From the NCBI RefSeq assembly GCF_001434695.1, contig NZ_AZDI01000002.1:62001-126000 (forward strand): a stretch of 64,000 bases of DNA, read 5' to 3'. The notes beneath the pieces were generated by a model. That model made no database searches. It was not told the origin of the DNA and worked only from the letters and a program-made list of their open reading frames with translations. Both the position numbers and the translations under genes were made by a program. Below, piece by piece: positions 56,748-64,000 of this stretch (positions are counted from its first letter, which is position 1; every line of letters starts with the position of its first letter). This DNA is from Dellaglioa algida DSM 15638. GTDB lineage: Bacteria > Bacillota > Bacilli > Lactobacillales > Lactobacillaceae.

Positions 56748-57092
56748 ATGGAAGCTGAAGAGCTAGAACCAAGGCAATCTGAAGCATTACAGGAATTTAT
56801 TTCAAATTTGGACATACTAAATGCCTTGGCTGATGAAAAAAGGCAACGATTAATCATTTTGCTAGGATCAAGGTATCAACGGGAACTAACAGTATCTGAA
56901 CTAGTAGATCGTATGTCTTTGTCGCAACCAGCAGTCTCACACCATTTAAAAGTGTTAAAAGATGTGGGGTTAATTGATTTTAAACAAACCGGATTAAAAC
57001 GATTTTATTTTTTAACGCCTGATAAGACGTTAAATCGATTAGAACACCTCATTAAAATGATCCGCGAGGGCGAAAAATTAAAGGAGGACTAA
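56748..57092 (+). CDS. ArsR-family transcriptional regulator
   Basis: The 114-residue winged-helix protein has ILNALADEKRQRLIILL, a recognition region LSQPAVSHHLKVLKDVGLIDF and the wing KQTGLKRFYFL, the ArsR/SmtB pattern. There are no metal-binding Cys pairs, so it may sense a fatty acid or another non-metal signal. The ATG at 56748 was chosen from the AAGGAG 10 bases upstream. It lies four bases before the oleate hydratase gene and probably controls it. Confidence 0.85.
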   Translation: MEAEELEPRQSEALQEFISNLDILNALADEKRQRLIILLGSRYQRELTVSELVDRMSLSQPAVSHHLKVLKDVGLIDFKQTGLKRFYFLTPDKTLNRLEHLIKMIREGEKLKED

Positions 57093-57096
57093 AGTT

Positions 57097-58776
57097 ATGG
57101 CTCAAAAAGCATATATGATTGGAACCGGTGTTGGTAATTTAGCAGCAGGTATTTATTTAATTCGTGATGGTGGTTGGCACGGTGACCAAATTACGATGTT
57201 TGGACTAGAAAAGCATGGTGCTAATGATGGTGCCGCAGTTGAAGATTACATTTCTGAGTATGGAAATCAAAGTCTAAGTAACCAAAAAGGGTTCTTAGCA
57301 AAAGGTGGCCGTATGCTGAATGAGGAAACATACGAAAACCTTTGGGATGTTCTTCGGGAAGTACCATCCCTGGATCATCCTGATAAAACAGTAACAGAAG
57401 AAATATTAGATTTTGACCATGCACATCCAACGCATGATATTGCACGTTTGATTGATAAAATGGATGGTATTCGAAATAAAGGTGGTAAGAATGATTACCG
57501 CCATATGCAATTTAACACCCGTGATCGTATGTTATTAACAAAATTAATGATGATGCCAGAATCAAAGGAATCAGAAATTAATGATATTAGTATTGAAAAA
57601 TGGTTTGAAAATAGCCCACATATGTTTACGACGAACTTCTGGTACATGTGGCAAACAACTTTCGCATTTAAAAAGGAAAGTTCAGCAATGGAATTACGCC
57701 GATACATGAACCGAATGATTTTAGAATTTAGCCGAATTAATACGTTGGAAGGTGTTACGAGAACACCATACAACCAATATGAAAGTATTATTTTACCAAT
57801 GCGCAAATATCTTTCAGATCGTGGTGTAACATTTGTGGATAATCGTAAGATAACTGAATTTAAATTTAAAGATACGGCCTTACGTGACGATATTGTCGTT
57901 ACCGGTCTTGAATACGAAGAAGTCGACAATGACAACCAAATTGGTGAAATCGTTATTAATGATGGTGATTTAGTCTTTGATACGAACGGCTCAATTACGG
58001 ATAGCTCTTCAATGGGCGACATTGATACACCAATTGTTGAAAATATGGAATATGCGCCTAGTGCCAAACTTTGGAAACAAGCAACTGAACATTTCTACAG
58101 TTTAGGTAAACCGGATAAATTCTTTAACGATCGTCAACAAAGTGAATGGATGAGTTTCACAGTTACGACTGATAACCATTTTGCAGTTAATGAAATCGCA
58201 CGAATTACACAACAAGAACCAGGTAACGCATTAAATACCTGGGTTGATAGTAATAATTTGTTGTCAATCGTCGTTCATCATCAACCACATTTCCATGCAC
58301 AAAAAGAAAATGAAACTGTTTTCTGGGGCTACTGCCTGTACCCACGTCGTAAAGGTGATTTCGTTCAGAAACCATTTATTGAAATGACGGGTCGTGAGAT
58401 GCTCGAAGAATTACTAGGACATCTTGCTCAGACGGATACGGCAACGGATAATATTAGTCGCCATACTGATGAGATTATGGACAGCGTGGTTAACGTTATC
58501 CCTGTCTACATGCCTTACGCAAGTTCATTATTTAATCGTCGTGCAATTGGTGATCGTCCGGATGTTGTACCTGAACATTCAAAAAACTTAGCATTTATCA
58601 GTCAATTTGCGGAAATGCCATTTGACATGGTCTTTACAGAACAATATTCATTCCGTTGTGCACAAGTTGCTGTGTATAAGTTCTTAGGGATTTCAGATAC
58701 AAAATTGACACCAATGCATCATTATGAAAAAATGCCAAAGGTATTGGCTAAAGCAACAAAAACAATGTTTAGATAA
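57097..58776 (+). CDS. ohyA: Oleate hydratase (FAD-dependent fatty-acid double-bond hydratase)
   Basis: The 559-residue protein begins with the dinucleotide-binding AYMIGTGVGNLAAGIYLIRDG of oleate hydratases, formerly called myosin-cross-reactive antigens. Family segments GGRMLNEETYENLWD and YTPxx-like FAEMPFDMVFTEQYSFRCAQ follow. It adds water to the cis-9 double bond of oleic or linoleic acid, giving 10-hydroxy acids, a detoxification of host or food fatty acids. It is co-transcribed with the ArsR regulator and ends at a terminator. Confidence 0.93.
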   Translation: MAQKAYMIGTGVGNLAAGIYLIRDGGWHGDQITMFGLEKHGANDGAAVEDYISEYGNQSLSNQKGFLAKGGRMLNEETYENLWDVLREVPSLDHPDKTVTEEILDFDHAHPTHDIARLIDKMDGIRNKGGKNDYRHMQFNTRDRMLLTKLMMMPESKESEINDISIEKWFENSPHMFTTNFWYMWQTTFAFKKESSAMELRRYMNRMILEFSRINTLEGVTRTPYNQYESIILPMRKYLSDRGVTFVDNRKITEFKFKDTALRDDIVVTGLEYEEVDNDNQIGEIVINDGDLVFDTNGSITDSSSMGDIDTPIVENMEYAPSAKLWKQATEHFYSLGKPDKFFNDRQQSEWMSFTVTTDNHFAVNEIARITQQEPGNALNTWVDSNNLLSIVVHHQPHFHAQKENETVFWGYCLYPRRKGDFVQKPFIEMTGREMLEELLGHLAQTDTATDNISRHTDEIMDSVVNVIPVYMPYASSLFNRRAIGDRPDVVPEHSKNLAFISQFAEMPFDMVFTEQYSFRCAQVAVYKFLGISDTKLTPMHHYEKMPKVLAKATKTMFR

Positions 58777-58780
58777 ACTA

Positions 58781-58824
58781 AAATAACGATTTATAATCAA
58801 TTTTATAAATCGTTATTTTTTTTT
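58781..58824 (+). terminator. Terminator after the oleate hydratase gene
   Basis: AAATAACGATTTATAA pairs with TTATAAATCGTTATTT, followed by T. Confidence 0.93.
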
Positions 58825-58867
58825 GGTGTATAATTAAGGCTTATTCTAACTCGGAGAAGGTGTCTTA

Positions 58868-60019
58868 ATGATCAAAATTAATGCGGCGGTTGATCAGATA
58901 GAATTATCAGGCATTCGTCAATTTGATGAATGGGTTTCAAAAATAGATGGTGTTAGCAAACTAACCTTGGGTGAGCCTAATTTTGTCACGCCACAGCATA
59001 TTATGGATGCGACAAAAAGAGCGCTTGACCAGGGTCAAACGCATTATGAGGCCTCTGCGGGTAATCCAGAATTACGACGAGCTACTGCTGAGTACTATAA
59101 CGAAAAATTTGAACTAAATTATAGGGCGTCTAACGTTTTGGTAACCGTAGGCGCAACTGAAGCAATTGCAACGGCGCTTAAAACGATAACGGCACCCGGA
59201 GACTATGTTCTGATACCAGTTCCGTGTTATCCGGCATATCTTCCGTTAATGGCATTGCAAGGCGTTAAGCCCATATTTATGGACACTCGTGCAACAAATT
59301 TTAGAGTCACGGCAGCGCTCATTGAAGAAACGTTAGGTCAAAATAAGGATAAATCGATCGTAGGTTTTATTTTTAATTATCCAACCAACCCCACTGGAAT
59401 ATCGTACGACTGTGCAGAGCTATCTGCCATTAAAGATATTCTGAAAATGAACGGTATTTGGGTAATGAGTGATGAAATCTATTGTGAATTAACTTACGAT
59501 CAACCTCATATTTCGATGGCTAGCTTATATCCTGAAGGGACTATTTTAATAATGGGATTGTCTAAATCACACGCTATGACTGGTTGGCGAATTGGGTTCG
59601 TATTGGCAGAAGAACGATTAATTACCGCTATGAAAAAAGTTCATCAATATCATGTGACAACTGCAGCGACATTATCTCAGGTAGCTGCGCTTGAAGCAGT
59701 CACAAATGGTAAGCAAGATAGTGTTTCAATGAGAGATATTTATCAGACAAGACGTGACAGACTGGTTACATTGTTAAAAAAAATAGGTTATAATTTAATT
59801 AAGCCGGACGGAACGTTTTATCTGTTCGTCCAAGTACCTGAGAAGTTAAAGGTAACGTCCGTAGAATTTTGTCGGAAACTTGCGATACAAGAAAAAGTGG
59901 CCGTTATTCCAGGTAGCGCGTTTACCGAATTCGGTGAGGGGTACTTTAGAGTAAGCTTCGCTGCTAGCGATGAACAATTAGAAAAGGTTGTCATTGCGTT
60001 AAAGAACATTGGGCATTAA
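58868..60019 (+). CDS. Class I/II aminotransferase (PatA/AspC-like)
   Basis: The 383-residue PLP enzyme has TLGEPNFVTPQHI, VTVGATEAIATAL, NYPTNPTGI, SDEIYCEL and the PLP lysine K233 in GLSKSHAMTGWRIGF. It groups by motif with the aspartate / N-acetyl-diaminopimelate aminotransferases (PatA). No lysine-pathway genes are near, so the substrate is open; aromatic or aspartate transamination are the alternatives. The Shine-Dalgarno is GGAGAAGG. Confidence 0.88.
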   Translation: MIKINAAVDQIELSGIRQFDEWVSKIDGVSKLTLGEPNFVTPQHIMDATKRALDQGQTHYEASAGNPELRRATAEYYNEKFELNYRASNVLVTVGATEAIATALKTITAPGDYVLIPVPCYPAYLPLMALQGVKPIFMDTRATNFRVTAALIEETLGQNKDKSIVGFIFNYPTNPTGISYDCAELSAIKDILKMNGIWVMSDEIYCELTYDQPHISMASLYPEGTILIMGLSKSHAMTGWRIGFVLAEERLITAMKKVHQYHVTTAATLSQVAALEAVTNGKQDSVSMRDIYQTRRDRLVTLLKKIGYNLIKPDGTFYLFVQVPEKLKVTSVEFCRKLAIQEKVAVIPGSAFTEFGEGYFRVSFAASDEQLEKVVIALKNIGH

Positions 60020-60075
60020 AGTCAAATTATTAACCTATTTATGGTACGTTTGTGGTAGCTAAAGGAGTGATTAAA

Positions 60076-60249
60076 ATGGATGGAAATGTTGAATGGACAA
60101 TTACCGAATTGAAAAAAATTGAAACAAAAGAAAATAAATTACTAATTGAGGCAACGATTACGCTGTTAAAAGATCAAGCAGTTGAGATTGAAAGTTTGCA
60201 TGGTTCAATGGAGGGACAACTTTGGAGCCCTAGTAATTGGCGCAAGTAG
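60076..60249 (+). CDS. Hypothetical protein, 57 aa
   Basis: I do not recognise this small protein. It starts ATG at 60076 behind a good TAAAGGAGTG. It is cytoplasmic and beta/alpha in character (NVEWTITELKKIE, LLIEATITLLKDQAVE), ending in an aromatic stretch (GQLWSPSNWRK). It lies between the aminotransferase and the universal stress protein gene and may be co-transcribed with the latter, 39 bases on. Confidence 0.6.
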   Translation: MDGNVEWTITELKKIETKENKLLIEATITLLKDQAVEIESLHGSMEGQLWSPSNWRK

Positions 60250-60288
60250 CTCGTGAGATTGACAAGATAACAAGTAAGGAGTGACAAT

Positions 60289-60771
60289 ATGAATAATAGA
60301 TTAGAAAAATTAGATTTTGAGATAACACCGGTGACATTCAAACGCGTTTTAGTTGCCATAGATGAGGACGATTCAGCATCATCTATCTTAGCTTTTAATT
60401 ATGCGGTAGCGTTGGCCAAACTACAGCAAATTCCATTAGGGATCGTTTCTATTTTGGAGACTAGTGATATGAATATTTTTGATTCTATGACGCCAGACGT
60501 TATTAAGAAAAAAAGGCAATCACTTGAAGAAAGTATTGAACGTTACGTAGATAAAGCACGTGATTTTGGGGTTGAACATGTTGAAGCAATTGTTTCCGCT
60601 GGTAGACCTGGTTCTGAAATTGTAGAACATATTATTCCAGAATTTAAACCAGATATCTTAATTTGTGGGTCAAAAACGAATAAACCAAGCGGCTCTAAAA
60701 AGATGTTCATTGGATCACAGGCAAGCTACATGGCACAAAATGCACAATGTTCTGTTAGCGTGATTAGATAA
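60289..60771 (+). CDS. Universal stress protein (UspA family)
   Basis: The 160-residue single Usp domain starts FKRVLVAIDEDDSASSILAFNYAVALA and ends SYMAQNAQCSVSVIR. The ATP-binding glycine pattern near the end (CGSKTNKPSGSKKMFIGSQ) is recognisable but not classical. It is a cytoplasmic stress-related protein. The Shine-Dalgarno is AAGGAGTG. Confidence 0.92.
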   Translation: MNNRLEKLDFEITPVTFKRVLVAIDEDDSASSILAFNYAVALAKLQQIPLGIVSILETSDMNIFDSMTPDVIKKKRQSLEESIERYVDKARDFGVEHVEAIVSAGRPGSEIVEHIIPEFKPDILICGSKTNKPSGSKKMFIGSQASYMAQNAQCSVSVIR

Positions 60772-60793
60772 ATATCTTTAAAAACAGAATAAT

Positions 60794-60838
60794 AAAAGGG
60801 GGAAAAACTAATAATTTAGTTTTTTGCTCTTTTTTTTT
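60794..60838 (+). terminator. Possible terminator after the usp gene
   Basis: AAAAACTAA pairs with TTAGTTTTT near a long T run. The stem is AT-rich and imperfect. Confidence 0.45.
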
Positions 60839-60913
60839 ATAAAAATGACAAAAAAGTTCGTATTTGTGATAAGATTATGATTAGTAAATTAAAATATAGT
60901 GAGGATGGTTAAA

Positions 60914-62188
60914 TTGAAATATTACAAAGCGTACCGAGTAAGTCTTGGTTGGCAAATACTAATTGGATTAATTTTAGGTGTTATTATTGGGGCTCTTGGT
61001 TACCAAAATAAACTTATTATTAATTCGCTTCAACCACTTGGGACCATCTTTATCAATATGATTAAAATGATCGTATTACCGATTGTTGTTTCGTGTCTGG
61101 TTGTCGGAATCGCCAATATGGGAGATATCCACAAGTTAGGTAGAATCGGTGGGAAAACATTAATTTACTTTGAAATTATGACCACGATTGCAATTGCATT
61201 AGGATTAATTGTGGGTAACTTAACAAAACCAGGTCAATTTATCGATATTACGGCCTTGAGTAAGGTGGATATCAGTCAATATGTGACGACTGAAAAATCA
61301 ACCTCCACTGGATTGAGTACCATTTTAATGAACGTTGTTCCAACTAATATTTTTAAGTCACTTGTTGAAGGGGATATGTTACCAATCATTTTCTTCTCAG
61401 TTTTATTCGGACTTGGAACGGCTACGCTGGGTGAAAAAGGCAAGCCGATTATTGATTTCTTTACGGCCGTATCTGAAGTTATGTTTAAAGTAACAAATTG
61501 GGTAATGAAGTTAGCGCCAATTGGTGTTTTTGCCTTAATCGGTGTTACAATAGCCCAGTTGGGTGTCGCAGCGTTGAAGCCATTAGGATTTTTTATCCTA
61601 GTGACCTATCTAACAATGATCTTTTTTGTTATTGTAGTAATGGGGCTTGTTGCTAAATTATTTAAAATTGATTTGATTGTATTATTGAAAGTAATTAAGG
61701 ATGAAATGGTACTGGCTTTTTCAACGGCAAGTTCCGAGGCGGCCTTACCTAAAATTATGGAGAAAATGGAAAACTTTGGTGTTAAAAAAGGGATTGTTTC
61801 CTTTGTGATTCCAACAGGATATACATTCAACCTTGATGGATCGGCTATTTATCAATCAATTGCGGCATTATTTTTAGCACAGGCGTACCATATTCATCTC
61901 TCAATTGGTCAACAAATTACATTACTAGTTGTCCTAATGATTACATCAAAAGGGATGGCCGGTGTACCTGGCGCGTCATTCGTCGTCTTACTGGCTACGA
62001 TTGCAACTATTGGCGTTCCGGCTTCAGGGTTGGCTTTTATCGCCGGAGTTGATAGAATCATAGATATGGGCCGTACAACCGTCAACGTTGTTGGTAACTC
62101 ATTGGCAGCAGTAATTATTGCACAATCCGAAAACGAATTTGATCGTGACAAAAATAAAAGGTATTTAAAAGAATTAAACATTAAGTAA
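60914..62188 (+). CDS. Dicarboxylate/amino-acid:cation symporter (DAACS, GltP-like)
   Basis: The 425-residue membrane protein has the DAACS fold and motifs: AFSTASSEAALPKIMEKME (serine-rich HP1 loop), PTGYTFNLDGSAIYQSIAALFLAQ (NMDGT-like unwound helix), GMAGVPGASFV (HP2) and DRIIDMGRTTVNVVGN (Asp and Arg for substrate). It takes up glutamate/aspartate or C4-dicarboxylates with H+ or Na+. The start is TTG at 60914, 9 or so bases behind GAGG. Confidence 0.92.
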   Translation: MKYYKAYRVSLGWQILIGLILGVIIGALGYQNKLIINSLQPLGTIFINMIKMIVLPIVVSCLVVGIANMGDIHKLGRIGGKTLIYFEIMTTIAIALGLIVGNLTKPGQFIDITALSKVDISQYVTTEKSTSTGLSTILMNVVPTNIFKSLVEGDMLPIIFFSVLFGLGTATLGEKGKPIIDFFTAVSEVMFKVTNWVMKLAPIGVFALIGVTIAQLGVAALKPLGFFILVTYLTMIFFVIVVMGLVAKLFKIDLIVLLKVIKDEMVLAFSTASSEAALPKIMEKMENFGVKKGIVSFVIPTGYTFNLDGSAIYQSIAALFLAQAYHIHLSIGQQITLLVVLMITSKGMAGVPGASFVVLLATIATIGVPASGLAFIAGVDRIIDMGRTTVNVVGNSLAAVIIAQSENEFDRDKNKRYLKELNIK

Positions 62189-62214
62189 CCTTAAAAAGGG
62201 GGCTTTCGGACAAA

Positions 62215-63381
62215 ATGACAAAAGAAATTAAATTAACATGGCTATTAATTGGTTCAGTAATCAGTAGTGCGGGCTCAAGTTTCGTTTGGCCGTTAACAAC
62301 AATTTACATGCATAATTACTTGGGTAAAAGTTTAACATTTTCTGGAATTGTATTATTGATCAACTCGGTTGCGACAATTATTGGAAACTACGCGGGTGGG
62401 TACTTGTTCGATAAATGGCGACCTTACTATGCCACTTTAGTGGGAATTGTTATCGCTTGGTTATCTATTTTAGGATTAGTCTTCATGCATGGATGGCCAG
62501 CGTATCCAATTTTGTTAGTCATTTTAGGATTAGGCAATGGGGTCGTGGCGACCGTTTTGAATTCGTTTGCGGCAACTATCAGAAGAAAAGATAGTCGATA
62601 TGTTTTTAATCTATTTTACTTAGCATTGAATTTAGGTATCGTTATTGGAACACTACTTGTTGGCTACATAATAGAAGTTAGTATTACAATGGTCTTTGTT
62701 TCGGCCTTAATTTTATACTCAATATTTTTAATTATTGCTATTTTTGCTTACCGAGTTGACCCTAAACGTAAGAAGGTTAAACCAACTAAATCAGAAAAAG
62801 CAAATGGCGTTAATCCGAAGGTTTGGATTATTGGCGCTATGTGGATAACATTCCTTGTAATCTGGTTAAGCTATGAACAATGGCAAAGTAATTTATCAAT
62901 TTATATGGACAAGTTAGATATTCCGTTAAGTCAATATAGTTTATTATGGACAATTAACGCTGGACTGATTGTTTTTGGACAACCATTAGTATCACTTGTG
63001 ACGCGGACAATTGCGAAGTCATTATTTAGACAAATTATTATGGGTATTGGATTATTCGCATTATCATTCACAACGCTTATTTTTGCGAAAGATTTCTCTC
63101 ATTTTGTCTTCTCAATGGTCTTGTTGACATTAGGTGAGATGGTTGCCTTTCCGGCTATTCCGGCTTGGATCAATGAGCTAGCTGAACCCGGTCAAGAAGG
63201 TAAGGCACAGGGGACAATTAATATTGCCGCATCTATCGGTAAAGCTTTAGGACCATTAGTGGGTGGTATCGTAATCGAACGCCTATCATACAATGGCTTA
63301 TTTATCGGTTCGACATTATTAATTTTACTTGCTTTGGCAGTTGTTGTACTTGCAACGAAGAAAGCAAACATACAATCATAG
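62215..63381 (+). CDS. MFS transporter, probable drug/H+ antiporter type
   Basis: The 388-residue protein has about 12 membrane helices and an MFS loop 2-3 motif in degenerate form (GNYAGGYLFDKWRPYYA). Its DHA1-like layout has a central loop rich in Lys (PKRKKVKPTKSEK). The substrate cannot be told from sequence. It lies 26 bases after the symporter gene with a Shine-Dalgarno-like AAAAGGGGG, so the two may be one transcript. Confidence 0.85.
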   Translation: MTKEIKLTWLLIGSVISSAGSSFVWPLTTIYMHNYLGKSLTFSGIVLLINSVATIIGNYAGGYLFDKWRPYYATLVGIVIAWLSILGLVFMHGWPAYPILLVILGLGNGVVATVLNSFAATIRRKDSRYVFNLFYLALNLGIVIGTLLVGYIIEVSITMVFVSALILYSIFLIIAIFAYRVDPKRKKVKPTKSEKANGVNPKVWIIGAMWITFLVIWLSYEQWQSNLSIYMDKLDIPLSQYSLLWTINAGLIVFGQPLVSLVTRTIAKSLFRQIIMGIGLFALSFTTLIFAKDFSHFVFSMVLLTLGEMVAFPAIPAWINELAEPGQEGKAQGTINIAASIGKALGPLVGGIVIERLSYNGLFIGSTLLILLALAVVVLATKKANIQS

Positions 63382-63420
63382 AAAAAAAGTGTCACAACTA
63401 TCGCAGTTGTGACACTTTTT
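63382..63420. terminator. Bidirectional terminator between the MFS and ABC genes
   Basis: AAAAAGTGTCACAACT pairs with AGTTGTGACACTTTTT, flanked by A and T. Confidence 0.93.
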
Positions 63421-63999
63421 CTATTCTAAATCATTAAAATAAGTTAATAAATCAGTCGTAGATAGGTTGGCGCGTGCCTCGCCCGACAAGTCTGATTGGA
63501 TTTGACCATCGTTTAAAACGATAGTTCGATTGCCATATGATAGTGCATCTTCTAAATGATGTGTAATCATGAGGCACGATAATTGTTCTTGTTCAACAAT
63601 TTTGGCAGTTAGTTTTAATAACTCTTGACTGGTTTTAGGGTCAAGGGCTGCCGTATGTTCATCTAATAAGAGTAAGTCAGGTTGGACTAAGGTGGCCATT
63701 AAGAAACTTAATGTTTGGCGTTGTCCGCCTGATAAATTACCGGCAGGCGTATTCAGATGTTCTGATAACCCATTCGGTATTTGTTTAGTTAATTCTTGAA
63801 ATTTTGCTATTTGTTGTTTTAAATGACGGGGTTTGAATTTACGGCGACGACCTCTATTTAAAGCTAATAAGAGATTTTCAGCAACTGTCATTCTAGGTGC
63901 TGTTCCCATTTTAGGATCTTGAAAAACGCGGCTAATATAATTTGTGCGTTTAATATCGTTTTCAGATGTAATATTTTTAGTTCCTAACAGAATCTGGCC
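63421..63999 (-). CDS. ABC transporter ATPase, C-terminal part (5' end outside window)
   Basis: The 192 visible residues lack Walker A, which lies beyond the window. They contain the Q-loop (ISRVFQDPKMGTAPRMTVAEN), signature LSGGQRQTLSFLMATL and Walker B LLLLDEHTAALDP with its H-loop MITHHLEDAL. The frame is open to the window edge, so the ATG at 63909 is not the true start. The MGTAP-MTVAENL form resembles ATPases of the TrpXYZ-like ABC uptake systems. The permease and binding protein would lie further right. Confidence 0.85.
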   Translation of the reverse strand, partial: GQILLGTKNITSENDIKRTNYISRVFQDPKMGTAPRMTVAENLLLALNRGRRRKFKPRHLKQQIAKFQELTKQIPNGLSEHLNTPAGNLSGGQRQTLSFLMATLVQPDLLLLDEHTAALDPKTSQELLKLTAKIVEQEQLSCLMITHHLEDALSYGNRTIVLNDGQIQSDLSGEARANLSTTDLLTYFNDLE

Positions 64000-64000
64000 A

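Noticed and set aside
57495-58067. 190-codon minus-strand frame inside the oleate hydratase gene
   Set aside because: No ribosome site or promoter; the composition is that of an antisense shadow of a well-supported gene.

Overview
The window is AT-rich chromosomal DNA from a low-GC Gram-positive lactic acid bacterium of the Lactobacillaceae. Indicators are the order yvcK-whiA ... clpP ... rpoN-cggR-gap-pgk-tpiA-eno ... secG-rnr-smpB, WxL surface-protein clusters, a fused GlnPH-type glutamine transporter, CtsR and CcpA-type operators, and strong Shine-Dalgarno sequences. A Latilactobacillus- or Dellaglioa-like species is a reasonable guess, but the genus is inference. No insertion sequence, prophage, CRISPR array or rRNA was seen. 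One tRNA-Arg(CCG) and one tRNA-Asn(GUU) are present.

Layout. 1-3.2 kb: 3' end of yvcK, whiA, a stand-alone FakA-like middle domain, a DsbA-like protein with a CPYS motif, and clpP under a CtsR operator. 3.2-17.6 kb: the accessory core of the window. A leftward Mga-like regulator and a small secreted protein stand divergent to a WxL + DUF916/DUF3324 pair. Then comes a large csc-type surface complex: an Ig-like secreted protein, one large WxL protein, six small WxL paralogues in tandem, a second DUF916/DUF3324 protein and a small LPQTN-anchored protein. Both promoters of the large cluster carry cre-like (CcpA) sites; the promoter of the small pair does not. 17.6-25.2 kb: tRNA-Arg, rpoN, then the CggR-controlled lower-glycolysis operon. 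25.3-30.6 kb: an immunity-like small protein, a ClC exchanger, secG, rnr and smpB. 30.6-38.9 kb: an ABC-F ATPase, a secreted 3D-domain protein, a GNAT acetyltransferase, glnPH-glnQ, and an orphan EIIC-like membrane protein overlapping a DUF915 hydrolase. 38.9-47.1 kb: Cof-type phosphatase, ung-pta-tsaE, glutathione peroxidase, a DnaQ-like exonuclease, murB, a CPA1 antiporter and a DUF1361 protein. 47.2-53.5 kb: cdaA-cdaR-glmM, then glmS and nagB, which share putative NagR-type operators and link c-di-AMP signalling with amino-sugar supply for the wall. 53.6-64 kb: orphan TagH, a candidate small RNA, tRNA-Asn, a 50-residue basic protein, RNase HI, an ArsR regulator with oleate hydratase, an aminotransferase, a universal stress protein, a dicarboxylate/amino-acid symporter, an MFS transporter and the 3' part of an ABC ATPase.

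Most interesting candidates: (1) a roughly 77-nt small RNA at about 54807-54883 with a -35 inside a cre-like site, a CU-rich single-stranded stretch and its own terminator; (2) the EIIC/DUF915 pair, whose EIIC appears to lack the conserved His and Glu; (3) the Mga-like regulator module facing the WxL pair; (4) cre-like sites at five separate promoters, which would tie surface display, sigma-54, the small RNA and fatty-acid hydration to carbon status. All operator calls rest on reading consensus sequences by eye.
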